Shown here: positions 46,106 to 55,497 of the stretch, one piece after another
How positions within the stretch are numbered: position 1 is the first letter of the stretch
How the letters are laid out: the number at the start of each line of letters is the position of its first letter
NCBI GenBank assembly: GCA_934351925.1
Contig: CAKRJT010000010.1
Coordinates: 34,903 to 98,902 of the forward strand
Source: an uncultured Lachnospiraceae bacterium
GTDB taxonomy: Bacteria > Bacillota > Clostridia > Lachnospirales > Lachnospiraceae
Direction of reading: 5' to 3'
Length of the DNA: 64,000 nt
Notes under the pieces: model-generated
The model's database searches: none
What the model was told of the DNA's origin: nothing
What the model saw: only the letters and a program-made list of their open reading frames with translations
Translations under genes and position numbers: made by a program

Positions 46106-47851
46106 TTAATATTCTAAATATGCACCCTTCATCGGACTTGCGGCATGCTCGCTGAATAATCTGAGCACACCCTTTTTGTACTTTGGCTCCCTAGGCTTCC
46201 AGTTCTTTCTTCTCTCCTTCAGCACCTTGTCTATCTCCTCCATGGACATTCTCTCTCCGTTGATGCCTACAATGTTAAGCTTTCTCTCCATAACATCAAT
46301 CTCAATCAAATCCCCTTCCTCGACGAGTGCTATAGGACCGCCGTCAACAGCCTCCGGGCTGCAATGACCTATAACCGGTCCTGTTGATGCGCCTGAAAAT
46401 CTTCCGTCGGTGATAAGCGCAATGCTCTTTCCAAGCTCCGCATCGCTGCTGATTGCCTCCGAGGTGTAGAACATCTCAGGCATGCCGCTTCCCTTAGGTC
46501 CCTCATACCTTATGAAAACAGCGTCACCCTTCTGTACCTTATGCTTTAAAACAGCGTCTAAGCATTCCTCCTCACTGTCAAACGGTCTCGCCCTTAAAAT
46601 CGACTTAAACATCTCCTTCGGACAAGCTGTATGCTTTATTACGGCTCCCTCAGGTGCAAGGTTTCCTCTCAGGATTGCAATGCTTCCGTCTGTGCCGATT
46701 GCCTTATCATAAGGATGTATGATATCCTGTCTTGTAAGCTTTATTCCGTATCTCTTGTTAAATTCGTCAAGCCACTTCTCACATTTCTCATAAAAGCCAT
46801 TGTTTTTAAGCTCGTCAAGATTTTCACCCAATGTCTTACCTGTAACCGTCATGACATCAAGATGGAGCTGCTGCTTAATCTCCTCCATGATAGCCGGAAC
46901 ACCGCCCGCATAGTAGAAACACTCGGCAGGCCACTTCCCGGCAGGGCGCACATCGAGAAGATATCTTGCGTTTCTGTGCAGTCTGTCAAAGGTATCACCT
47001 GTGATTTCAATTCCAAACTCATGTGCAATCGCCGGAATGTGAAGGAGACAATTGGTGCTTCCCGATATCGCGGCATGGACAAGAATAGCATTCTCAAAGC
47101 TCTCGTAGGTAACTATGTCGCTCGGCTTCATATTCTCTGACTTTGCAAGCTTCACAGCCTGTTTTCCCGCCTCCCTCGCATACTCAAGAAGGTCAGGGCT
47201 TGTCGCAGGCATAAGAGCGCTGCCCGGAAGTGCAAGCCCCAGAGCCTCAGCCATAATCTGCATGGTTGACGCAGTTCCTATAAATGAACATGCGCCGCAG
47301 CTTGGACATGCGTTACACTTTGCCCAGTCTAACTTTTCCTTGTCAATCTCGCCTCTCTCATATTTTGCGCTGTACATGCCAAGCTGCTCTAACGTAAGCA
47401 GCTCCGGTCCCGCATTCATCGTTCCACCCGGAACGACAATAGCCGGAATGTCCACTCTTGCAAGTCCCATCAGGTTTCCCGGAAGTCCCTTATCACAGCT
47501 TGAAAGATATACCCCTGCATCAAAAGGTGTCGCGTTCGCATGTATCTCAATCATGTTTGCAATCATCTCGCGGCTCGCAAGGCTGTAATTAATTCCGTCC
47601 GTTCCCTGGCTCTCACCGTCACATATATCCGTGCAGAAATATCTCGCTCCATATCCGCCTGCCTCAGCAACTCCCTTCCTCACCTCATCAACAAGAATGT
47701 TGAGATGACCGCTTCCCGGGTGGCTGTCGCCGAATGTGCTCTCTATCATAACCTGCGGCTTCTCAAGGTCTTCCTTCTTCCAGCCCGTTCCAATTCTAAG
47801 CGGATCAAGCTCCGGTGCAAGCTTACGCATTTCCTGACTCTTTAATTCCAT
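46106..47851 (-). CDS. IlvD/Edd-family dehydratase, probably a sugar-acid dehydratase
   Basis: The 581-residue enzyme has the family Fe-S cysteines in CTDICDGESQG, SSCDKGLPGN and NACPSCGACSFIG, plus TDGRFSGASTGPVIGHCSPEA near the C-terminus. The family includes dihydroxy-acid dehydratase (IlvD), 6-phosphogluconate dehydratase (Edd) and arabinonate/xylonate-type dehydratases. The last group is about 580 residues; IlvD is about 555-570. Its neighbours are a GntP permease and a GntR regulator rather than ilv genes, which favours a hexonate or pentonate. The substrate is not fixed by the sequence. The ATG at 47851 follows AAGGAGGAAATC. Confidence 0.85.
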   Translation of the reverse strand: MELKSQEMRKLAPELDPLRIGTGWKKEDLEKPQVMIESTFGDSHPGSGHLNILVDEVRKGVAEAGGYGARYFCTDICDGESQGTDGINYSLASREMIANMIEIHANATPFDAGVYLSSCDKGLPGNLMGLARVDIPAIVVPGGTMNAGPELLTLEQLGMYSAKYERGEIDKEKLDWAKCNACPSCGACSFIGTASTMQIMAEALGLALPGSALMPATSPDLLEYAREAGKQAVKLAKSENMKPSDIVTYESFENAILVHAAISGSTNCLLHIPAIAHEFGIEITGDTFDRLHRNARYLLDVRPAGKWPAECFYYAGGVPAIMEEIKQQLHLDVMTVTGKTLGENLDELKNNGFYEKCEKWLDEFNKRYGIKLTRQDIIHPYDKAIGTDGSIAILRGNLAPEGAVIKHTACPKEMFKSILRARPFDSEEECLDAVLKHKVQKGDAVFIRYEGPKGSGMPEMFYTSEAISSDAELGKSIALITDGRFSGASTGPVIGHCSPEAVDGGPIALVEEGDLIEIDVMERKLNIVGINGERMSMEEIDKVLKERRKNWKPREPKYKKGVLRLFSEHAASPMKGAYLEY

Positions 47852-47912
47852 ACTGATTTCCTCCTTAAATTTTATTATGTCGCCAGGTCAAAACATACTC
47901 CATAAACTTATC

Positions 47913-48028
47913 GTGTATAACGTATTATATTTATGTATATCACGACTTTTGGAAGAAGCTTAGATGTTCTTAGAACTTCTTGCTTCGGACAACGGAGCTG
48001 ATATGCATAAATATAATACGTTATACAC
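47913..48028. repeat. 23-bp perfect inverted repeat upstream of the dehydratase gene
   Basis: Arms at 47913-47935 and 48006-48028 are perfect reverse complements over 23 bp (GTGTATAACGTATTATA plus TTTATG). The 70-bp spacer holds a further nested hairpin (GAAGC... GCTTC). This fills most of the 47852-48079 gap between dehydratase and permease. It could be paired operator sites, a large RNA stem or a small MITE. No gene is seen. Confidence 0.7.
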
Positions 48029-48079
48029 TCGTACATTAAATTTGCATGTTTTGACCCCAGCGTCTTATTATTTAGGTAA

Positions 48080-49447
48080 TTATGACACCACGAACCACAC
48101 AATAGTGGCTCCCACAATTCCTACCAGACCGACAAGCGTCTCCATGACAGTCCAGGTCTTAAAATTCGTCTTTTCATCTACCTCAAACAATGACTTGGAA
48201 AGCCAGAAGCCGGAATCATTTACATGGCTGAACGCTGTTCCGCCCGATGCTATGGCTATGGTAAGTGTAGCAAGCTGAATCTGTGACAAATCTGCAACCA
48301 TCGGCATTGATGCAATGATTCCTGCCGCCATGGTCATCGAAACGGTTGCCGAGCCAACCGATATTCTTACAACTGCGGCAACCAGAAATGCCACAAGCAC
48401 CATAGGAAGCGGTAAAGCACCTACAAAATTTCCAAAAAGCTCTCCGATTCCGGAATTCTGAAGTATGAATCTGAGCATTCCGCCGCCGGATATCAGAAGT
48501 ATTATATTTCCGCATGAATGAAGCGAGTTTGTCATAACATTTGTTATCTCTTTAACGTTGAAGCCTGCCGGAAGCCCCAAAAACAGCATTGCACAGATTG
48601 TTGACAATAAGAGTGCAATCACCGGTGTTCCAAGGAACTCCAGAATCGGCTGTACAGACTTCATAAAAGGAACAATAGATGATAATGTATTTAATATGAT
48701 AAGGAATAAAGGAAGCAGTATTATGCATACTATTACCCAGAAGTCAGGTGTCTTTCCATTATTCTTTTCCTGTCCCTCCTTCTCATTTTCAAGATAGGAG
48801 CTTGGAACCGGGCAGTTAAATTTGCTGCCGGCAAACCTTCCGAAAACAGGGCCTGCCAGTATCATCGCAGGTATTCCGATTATGATTCCAAGCATAATCA
48901 CATAGCTCAACTCAACATTAAGCATCTCCGCCACGAGCACCGGTCCCGGTGTTGGCGGCACAAAAGCATGTCCTATGGCAAGCCCGGCTAAAAGCGGAAT
49001 TGAATAGCAGAACACGGACTTCTTTGTCTTTCTTGCTATTCCAAAAGCAACAGGAATAAGTATCAGCAGACCTGACTCGAAAAATACAGGCATTCCGACA
49101 ATGAGTCCCGTAATTCCAAGTGCCCATGGTGCTTTTTTCTCTCCGAACACCCTGAGAAGTGTATCCGCGATAACCTCAACACCGCCGGATACCTGCAAAA
49201 TGGCACCGAACATAGAGCCAAGACCAATAAGTATCGCTATTGTCTGTAATGTTGTCCCGACTCCCTCAGCCAAGGTATCCGTAATCATTCCGAACGGCAT
49301 TCCGACTACCAATCCAATAATAAGTGCCGATGACATAATAGCGATAAACGGCTGGATTTTAGCCTTGATTATCAAAAACAACAGCACGGCAAAACCCAGT
49401 GCAGCTCCAATAATCAGCCTTTCCGGCGAAGCAGTAAACATCTCCAT
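48080..49447 (-). CDS. GntP-family gluconate/sugar-acid permease
   Basis: The 455-residue protein has about 12 to 14 transmembrane helices across its length. It carries GntP-family features: GFAVLLFLIIKAKIQPFIA, the LPLAGL-like LLAGLAIGHAFVPPTPGPV (about residue 145), and SATVSMTMAAGI near the C-terminus. It imports gluconate or a related hexonate with protons. The ATG at 49447 is chosen for AGGAGGATATGAT; a longer frame to 49489 lacks one. It lies upstream of the dehydratase and downstream of the GntR regulator, consistent with import followed by dehydration. Confidence 0.9.
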   Translation of the reverse strand: MEMFTASPERLIIGAALGFAVLLFLIIKAKIQPFIAIMSSALIIGLVVGMPFGMITDTLAEGVGTTLQTIAILIGLGSMFGAILQVSGGVEVIADTLLRVFGEKKAPWALGITGLIVGMPVFFESGLLILIPVAFGIARKTKKSVFCYSIPLLAGLAIGHAFVPPTPGPVLVAEMLNVELSYVIMLGIIIGIPAMILAGPVFGRFAGSKFNCPVPSSYLENEKEGQEKNNGKTPDFWVIVCIILLPLFLIILNTLSSIVPFMKSVQPILEFLGTPVIALLLSTICAMLFLGLPAGFNVKEITNVMTNSLHSCGNIILLISGGGMLRFILQNSGIGELFGNFVGALPLPMVLVAFLVAAVVRISVGSATVSMTMAAGIIASMPMVADLSQIQLATLTIAIASGGTAFSHVNDSGFWLSKSLFEVDEKTNFKTWTVMETLVGLVGIVGATIVWFVVS

Positions 49448-49473
49448 ATCATATCCTCCTAAATCAAGATGTA

Positions 49474-49621
49474 AAGCGGACATTCGCAATCCGCTTTCGC
49501 TACTTGCTCATGAACGCAGTCGCTTTGCGAACTGTCAGTGGGAGCTTTTAACTCCCACTGACATAAGCATCCCCCTTACCCACCGCTTAGTGCTCTACAC
49601 ACTTGAAGCGGGGGATTGCTT
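49474..49621. repeat. Structured element: three successive hairpins, IS200/IS605-end-like
   Basis: Three stems follow one another: AAGCGGA / TCCGCTT (49474-49496), TGTCAGTGGGAG / CTCCCACTGACA (49533-49563, perfect 12 bp), and AAGCATCCCCC / GGGGGATTGCTT with an inner GCTT / AAGC stem (49565-49621). Imperfect subterminal palindromes are typical of IS200/IS605 ends and of the omega-RNA region 3' of tnpB, but no tnpA or tnpB is present. It fills the 49448-49852 gap; the remaining 230 bp is AT-rich and contains an inverted repeat TTAATAC-8-GTATTAA (49670-49691), a possible GntR operator. Confidence 0.5.
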
Positions 49622-49852
49622 ATTCTGCGTTCAAATATCCGCATGTCAATATAATTAGTTCCAGCTTTATTAATACGGCGCCTTGTATTAACTTAAGCAC
49701 AATATAGCAAGCGTGTTTTTTTCTTTCAATAAATGTGATGTATATATTTATTTTTCCCCAATATGTGCAAAAAAATGTAGTAATTTCAATGAAATCACTA
49801 CATTTTTTATGCATATTTACCATATTAAATTATAAAACATCCACGATAAACA

Positions 49853-50590
49853 TTATACGTCCGATGTATTTTTCTTCATTTTATTCCTGCTTCTCTGCTC
49901 TGTTATAAGCTCCATTATAGCCTGTCTGTTGTAGGTAAGATGCATGTTCATCGCACATTTAGCACCTACCGCATCACGCTTTTCTATACAGTTCACAATA
50001 GCCCTGTGAGTCTCTATTGTCTCGTTCATCAGCCGTCTGTAGGTTATATTGGCAAAAACAACAACAGATGTATTAATTACAGGGATAAGTCTCTCAACAA
50101 CCATATTTCCGCTTATCTTGGCAATATAGCTGTGAAATTCCACATCCTTCTGAATATGGTCATGTCCTTGTGTATACAGCATTTCAACCTCATCACACAA
50201 CACCTTAAGCTGTGCAACCTGTCCTGCCGTTGCATTTGCACACGCAAGTGCAGCAATATCCGGCTCAATCATCAGACGGACTTCAAAAAGGTCAAGCGCA
50301 AGCCTGTATCTGTCCTTGATGTGTGCAAAACCGAGCACATCATTCTTCATGTCGATATTGCTTATGACATACGTTCCATCTCCGCGCCTTATCTCCAGTA
50401 CTCCACGGCTCACAAGACCCTTTACCGCTTCACGGATTGTGCTTCTGCCAACTCCGAATATCTGTGCAAGCTCAAATTCGTTCTCAATTTTTTCACCGAT
50501 TGCAATATTATTGTCCAATATATACTGCATCAACCTGTCTTCTGTTTTCTGACCGAGAGTTTTCTGCGTCTGTACTTTTTTCCGGCTCAT
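49853..50590 (-). CDS. GntR/FadR-family transcriptional regulator
   Basis: The 245-residue protein has an N-terminal winged helix (about residues 15-80; FELAQIFGVGRSTIREAVKG, GVLEIRRGDGTYV) and an all-helical FCD ligand domain (about 95-230). Metal-type His residues are visible (HSYIAKISGN and ETHRAIVNCI). FadR-type members sense sugar acids and other carboxylates. Its position before the GntP permease and dehydratase suggests that it controls them. The start at 50590 has GGGGGAGATAT upstream. Confidence 0.9.
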   Translation of the reverse strand: MSRKKVQTQKTLGQKTEDRLMQYILDNNIAIGEKIENEFELAQIFGVGRSTIREAVKGLVSRGVLEIRRGDGTYVISNIDMKNDVLGFAHIKDRYRLALDLFEVRLMIEPDIAALACANATAGQVAQLKVLCDEVEMLYTQGHDHIQKDVEFHSYIAKISGNMVVERLIPVINTSVVVFANITYRRLMNETIETHRAIVNCIEKRDAVGAKCAMNMHLTYNRQAIMELITEQRSRNKMKKNTSDV

Positions 50591-50640
50591 ATATCTCCCC
50601 CTTTTTCATGTGTTTACAGCAAACTGAACGATTTACATGC

Positions 50641-50800
50641 CATTATATCATAAGCCGCAGTGCATCTCGAAAATCAAAGATTTTCTCGATGTCCGTGCTT
50701 TGCACTATCATCAGACAAAAATAATATGTCATTTGTGCAAGCACATTCCATATTATTTTTATCTGATGGCACTGCTCATTGCTAACGCTCATTATATCAT
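50641..50800. repeat. MITE-like hairpin element bounded by 11-bp direct repeats
   Basis: CATTATATCAT occurs at 50641-50651 and 50790-50800. Between them are an inner hairpin TCGAAAATC / GATTTTCTCGA and a 20-bp inverted repeat (50709-50728 with 50749-50768, one mismatch). No ORF is present. It occupies most of the gap between the GntR regulator and clpB. Confidence 0.55.
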
Positions 50801-50852
50801 GTACACATATTTCATTCCATAAATTTTTCAGAACAAAAAGTTTCCTATTACA

Positions 50853-50924
50853 TAAAAAGACTGCCGGCATCAGCGATAAACCTTTCTTGAGATTTAACCG
50901 CTGATGCGACAGTCTGTTTAATAC
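50853..50924 (-). terminator. Terminator of clpB
   Basis: AGACTG(T/C)CG... and a CATCAGCG / CGCTGATG stem form a long hairpin, followed on the minus strand by TTTTTATG. Confidence 0.8.
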
Positions 50925-50987
50925 TTATTCTTCTTTTTTTACTGTGGAATTGTCCATGTCAAGGGCACTTCCCCTGATGCTTCAGGC

Positions 50988-53588
50988 TTATGCCACAGGC
51001 TTCTCATTTCTCGCCACAAGTCCCTCGGCGGCATCCACGTCTATGATTATCTCATCGCCCGCATCTACATTTCCCGAAAGAATAAGCTTTGCGGAGAGTG
51101 TCTCGACCGTCTTTTGAAGATATCTTCTAAGAGGTCTTGCGCCATATGCAGGGTCATAGCCGTTCTCAACAATGTAGTCCTTGGCAGCCGATGTGAGCTT
51201 AATCGTAACCTCCCTGTCAGCAAGTCTCTTGTTGAGGTCTGCAACCATGAGATCAATGATGCCTGTGATGTTGTCCTTTGTGAGAGGCTTGAACATAATT
51301 ATCTCATCAAGTCTGTTTAAAAACTCAGGTCTGAAGCTTGCCCTGAGTTCACCCATTACAGCCTTCTCGCACTCCGGGCTGAAATTGCCGTTCTCGTCTA
51401 TGCCGTCAAGCATGTGTACGGAACCGATATTCGAGGTGAGAATGATAATCGTGTTCTTAAAATCCACGGTACGTCCCTGTGAGTCGGTGATACGTCCGTC
51501 ATCGAGCACCTGTAAAAGCACATTGAACACATCAGGGTGTGCCTTCTCAATCTCATCAAAAAGTACAACCGAGTAAGGTTTTCTTCTGACAGCCTCGGTG
51601 AGCTGACCGCCCTCCTCATAACCAACATATCCAGGAGGCGCTCCGATAAGACGGGATACGGAATATTTCTCCATGTACTCACTCATATCAAGTCTCACGA
51701 TATTCTTCTCATCGTCAAACAGGCTCTCGGCGAGTGCCTTGGCAAGCTCCGTCTTACCTACACCGGTAGGTCCAAGGAAGAGGAAGGAACCGATAGGCTT
51801 CGACGGATCCTTTATGCCCGCCTTTGAACGGATGATTGCCTCTGTTACCTTTGTGACGCCCTCGTCCTGTCCGATAACCCTCTTGTGGAGTATCTCATCG
51901 AGGTGAAGTGTCTTATTTCTTTCGCTCTCATTTAACTTTGCAACAGGAATACCTGTCCAGCGGGAGATAATCTTGGCAATCTCCTCATCGGTAACGCTCT
52001 CATGCACAAGAGAGAGCTCCTTCTGCTTTACGATATTCTCCTCAGCCTCTATCTGCTTCTTGAGCTCCGGCAGACGGCCATACTGTAACTGTGCAGCCTT
52101 TTCCAGGTCATAATTTCTCTGTGCAAGCTCAATCTGGCGATTCACATCGTCTAACTCCTCACGGAGCTTGCTGATGCGGTCAACCGCTGCCTTCTCGTTG
52201 TCCCACTGAGCCTTGCCCGACGCGAACTGCTCTCTGAGTGCAGCCAGCTCCTTCTGGAGATTCTCAAGACGTTCACGGCTCAGATTATCGTCCTCCTTCT
52301 TGAGCGCTGCCTCCTCAATCTCGAGCTGCATAATCTTACGCTTCAGCTCATCGAGCTCGGCAGGCATGGAGTCAAGCTCCGTCTTAATCATTGCACATGC
52401 CTCATCTACAAGGTCAATAGCCTTATCCGGCAGAAATCTGTCGGTGATGTATCTGTTTGAAAGTGTAGCCGCTGCCACAAGCGCACCGTCCGTAATCTTA
52501 ACTCCGTGATACAGCTCATAGCGCTCCTTTATACCACGAAGGATTGATATAGTATCCTCAACCGTCGGCTCATCAACCATTACCGGCTGGAAACGACGCT
52601 CAAGTGCCGCATCTTTTTCGATATATTTACGGTACTCGTCAAGCGTGGTCGCGCCGATACAATGAAGCTCACCTCTTGCCAGCATAGGCTTTAACATATT
52701 GCCCGCGTCCATCGCACCCTCGGTTTTACCTGCACCGACGATTATATGAAGCTCATCAATAAAGAGGATAATCTTACCCTCACTCTTTTTTACCTCTTCA
52801 AGCACAGCCTTTAAACGCTCCTCAAACTCACCACGGTACTTAGCACCCGCAACGAGCGCACCCATATCAAGTGAGAACACTGTCTTGTCCTTAAGTCCGT
52901 CAGGCACATCACCGCGCACGATACGCTGTGCAAGTCCCTCGACAACAGCAGTCTTACCGACACCCGGCTCACCTATCAGAACAGGGTTGTTCTTCGTCTT
53001 TCGGGAAAGGATACGAATGACATTTCTTATCTCATTATCCCTTCCTATAACCGGGTCAAGCTTCTGCTGCCTTGCCCTCTCGACAAGGTCAACACCGTAC
53101 TTCTTAAGTGTGTCGTAGGTCGCCTCCGGGTTATCGCTTGTAACCTGCTGATTTCCCCTGACACTCTGAAGTGCTGTGAGGAATCTGTCTCTTGTTATGC
53201 CGTATTCCTTAAAAATCGCCTTCACCGCATTGTTAGGATATGCGATAAGTGTGAGGAAGATATGCTCAACGGACACATACTCATCACCCATCTTCTTAGC
53301 TTCATCTTCTGCCGACACAAGCACCTTGTTGAGCGACTGGCTTATCATAAGCTGAACGTCACCCGACACCTTGGTCTTCTGCTCAAGTGCTTTCCTGGCA
53401 CGCTCTATAAAAGACGGAAGATGTATTTCCATCTTCTCCACGAGCTTTGCAATAAGACTATCCTCTATGGTAAGAAGGGAGTATAAAAGATGTTCCTGGT
53501 CTACTTCCTGATTACCGTATTCATAGGCAAGCTTCTCACAGTTGTTGAGAGCTTCCGCAGATTTCTGTGTAAACTTATTAATGTTCAT
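50988..53588 (-). CDS. clpB: ATP-dependent disaggregase ClpB
   Basis: ClpB threads and rescues aggregated proteins with DnaK. The 866-residue protein has the Clp_N repeats (residues 1-145), AAA+ 1 with Walker [14 protein letters not shown] (about 205), the coiled-coil middle domain (about 405-530), AAA+ 2 with [14 protein letters not shown] (about 610) and a C-terminal domain. Pore-loop Tyr in KYRGEFE and GYVGYEEGG are present, and the ClpP-binding IGF loop is absent, as expected. The start at 53588 has AAAGGAG upstream. A CIRCE-like operator lies in its promoter. Confidence 0.97.
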   Translation of the reverse strand: MNINKFTQKSAEALNNCEKLAYEYGNQEVDQEHLLYSLLTIEDSLIAKLVEKMEIHLPSFIERARKALEQKTKVSGDVQLMISQSLNKVLVSAEDEAKKMGDEYVSVEHIFLTLIAYPNNAVKAIFKEYGITRDRFLTALQSVRGNQQVTSDNPEATYDTLKKYGVDLVERARQQKLDPVIGRDNEIRNVIRILSRKTKNNPVLIGEPGVGKTAVVEGLAQRIVRGDVPDGLKDKTVFSLDMGALVAGAKYRGEFEERLKAVLEEVKKSEGKIILFIDELHIIVGAGKTEGAMDAGNMLKPMLARGELHCIGATTLDEYRKYIEKDAALERRFQPVMVDEPTVEDTISILRGIKERYELYHGVKITDGALVAAATLSNRYITDRFLPDKAIDLVDEACAMIKTELDSMPAELDELKRKIMQLEIEEAALKKEDDNLSRERLENLQKELAALREQFASGKAQWDNEKAAVDRISKLREELDDVNRQIELAQRNYDLEKAAQLQYGRLPELKKQIEAEENIVKQKELSLVHESVTDEEIAKIISRWTGIPVAKLNESERNKTLHLDEILHKRVIGQDEGVTKVTEAIIRSKAGIKDPSKPIGSFLFLGPTGVGKTELAKALAESLFDDEKNIVRLDMSEYMEKYSVSRLIGAPPGYVGYEEGGQLTEAVRRKPYSVVLFDEIEKAHPDVFNVLLQVLDDGRITDSQGRTVDFKNTIIILTSNIGSVHMLDGIDENGNFSPECEKAVMGELRASFRPEFLNRLDEIIMFKPLTKDNITGIIDLMVADLNKRLADREVTIKLTSAAKDYIVENGYDPAYGARPLRRYLQKTVETLSAKLILSGNVDAGDEIIIDVDAAEGLVARNEKPVA

Positions 53589-53712
53589 GGTGAATACTCC
53601 TTTCGTTGTAAACATTTTAATCTATAACTGTAAAAACATCTGCAATGAGTATGTACACTGCTTACGTTTGTTATGTACATCTGCACAACTCCTTCGCATC
53701 TGTTCTAGTTGT

Positions 53713-53741
53713 AATATAACATCTCTTATTAGCACTGTCAA
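53713..53741 (-). promoter_or_regulatory. Sigma-A promoter of clpB
   Basis: TTGACA and TATATT are 17 bp apart; the -35 lies inside the CIRCE-like element. Confidence 0.8.
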
Positions 53742-53755
53742 TATGTGAGTGCTAA
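53729..53755. promoter_or_regulatory. CIRCE operator (HrcA site) of clpB
   Basis: TTAGCACTG-N9-GAGTGCTAA matches the consensus TTAGCACTC-N9-GAGTGCTAA with one mismatch. HrcA binds this element and represses until heat shock. Confidence 0.88.
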
Positions 53756-53780
53756 TTAAATTATAAAAAAAATATAAAAA

Positions 53781-55496
53781 TTATTGTGCCACTGTAAACA
53801 GTGCATAGAAGTACTCTTTTCGTTCCATCAGTTCATCAAAGCTTCCGCTCTCTGTTATCTGTCCGTTTTTGAGCACAAGGATTTCATCGTATCGTCTCAT
53901 CTGTGACGCGTCCAAGGTATGTGTTACCACAATTCTTGTGATACCTGAAATGTCCAGAATATTATCAGAAACCTCATGTGCCGTCTTAGCGTCCAATGCA
54001 GCCGTTGCCTCATCAACCAGCAACACGGAGGATTTTCTAAGCAGGCTTCGGGCAATGGAAATACGCTGCTTTTCACCACCTGAGAGTCCATTACCGTTTT
54101 CACCGCAAAGGTACTCCTCGCCCCGTTCTGTTACGAGCTCCCTTAAATGTGCTTTATCTATAGCATTATCCAGTTCGCTCTTCGGAAACTCACGGAACAT
54201 TGAAACATTGTCCTTTATCGACGCATTGAACACAAACACATTCTGCTGTATCGCTGACATCACATCGTACAATGCTTCCGGTGCAATGTCATTAAGCTCA
54301 ATGCCATCAAGCAGTATACTGCCCTTGTAACCGCTGTCCGACGCCATCAATAAATTAAGTAAGGTGGATTTTCCGCTGCCACTGCCGCCAACGATGGCAT
54401 AGGATTTTCCGGCTTCAAATTTTGCAGAAATGTTATGAAGGACTTCCTTTCCCTCCTCATAGCCGAAGCACACATTCTTTAATTCTATTCCTTGACTTAT
54501 CTCTGAAATAGTCTGGTTTCCACAGGCTGTCGGATTTTTCTCCAATGCATCTGCCAATTTTCCCACCAATCCTAGTGCAGCCTTGCGGTTTGCAAGCAAG
54601 CCCGGAAGTACAGCCACAGGCTGGATTGTAAAATTCATAAGATTGACAAACAAAATCACAGTTCCTGCTGTAAGCCCCTTTCCGGCTGCTGCCAGATATG
54701 CACCTGCAAGAAAGACACTTAACTGTGCAAATATTCCTGTAACAGCACCAATCATGCCTACCATGACCTTAATACGCTCACGACTGAATTTTTGTTTCTC
54801 CAATGCCTGATTATTTTTCTTAAATAGCTCATAAATTTCTTTTTCCGCCTTGAAGCTCTTTACAACGGAAAATCCACTCAGACAATCGTGCAGTGCTGCC
54901 GTGAAGTTACTGTTGCAGTCTGATACCCGGACTTCAGCCGCTTCCAGCTTTCCTCCTGTCAACAGGGAAGCTATGAGGGGCAGAATCGTGACACCTATCG
55001 AAATCACTGTCAGAAGAGGAGAGGTGCAGAACATCATTATGAGTGCACCCAAAAATGTCACCAGCATGGTAATCATCGAAAGCTGCATGCCAAGATAATT
55101 GACCTCAATGCTTGTGGTATCATTAGTCAGTGCCGACACATACGCTGCCGTGCTCTCATCCCGGAAGGAAGAAATGCTCTTTCCCACAAGGATATTAAAC
55201 GCATAATCCTTATACTGCTGTATGGCACGCTTAAGATAAAGCGGATGTGCTATATAATCCAGTAATTTAATACCTACACACAAAATGATAAATCCAACGA
55301 TTAATTTTAACAGCGTATATAATGGCAGGGCATTTTCCGCTCCCGATGCGGCATCGACCAGCTGCTGTGTGAACCACGACAAAATGAGATTTAAGGAGCC
55401 TGTTGCAAGGGCTGCAAATATAGAAATGGAAAAAGCTAAAATATTTCCTCTGTAAAACTGTGCTATGAGCTGTTTTTTTATGCTTCTCTTTTTCAT
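53781..55496 (-). CDS. ABC exporter, fused permease and ATPase
   Basis: The 571-residue half-transporter has six transmembrane helices (residues about 15-320) and an ATPase with Walker A VGGSGSGKSTLLN (about 375), signature LSGGEKQRISIARSLL (about 480), Walker B VLLVDEATAALD and the H-loop VVTHTL. It probably works as a homodimer for drug, peptide or lipid efflux. Its gene begins 1 bp after the XRE regulator stop, so the two are co-translated and the regulator likely controls it. No substrate can be named. Confidence 0.9.
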   Translation of the reverse strand: MKKRSIKKQLIAQFYRGNILAFSISIFAALATGSLNLILSWFTQQLVDAASGAENALPLYTLLKLIVGFIILCVGIKLLDYIAHPLYLKRAIQQYKDYAFNILVGKSISSFRDESTAAYVSALTNDTTSIEVNYLGMQLSMITMLVTFLGALIMMFCTSPLLTVISIGVTILPLIASLLTGGKLEAAEVRVSDCNSNFTAALHDCLSGFSVVKSFKAEKEIYELFKKNNQALEKQKFSRERIKVMVGMIGAVTGIFAQLSVFLAGAYLAAAGKGLTAGTVILFVNLMNFTIQPVAVLPGLLANRKAALGLVGKLADALEKNPTACGNQTISEISQGIELKNVCFGYEEGKEVLHNISAKFEAGKSYAIVGGSGSGKSTLLNLLMASDSGYKGSILLDGIELNDIAPEALYDVMSAIQQNVFVFNASIKDNVSMFREFPKSELDNAIDKAHLRELVTERGEEYLCGENGNGLSGGEKQRISIARSLLRKSSVLLVDEATAALDAKTAHEVSDNILDISGITRIVVTHTLDASQMRRYDEILVLKNGQITESGSFDELMERKEYFYALFTVAQ

Positions 55497-55497
55497 G

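Noticed and set aside
47908..48117. 69-codon frame between permease and dehydratase
   Set aside because: It runs through the 23-bp inverted repeat, has no ribosome site, and overlaps the end of the permease gene.
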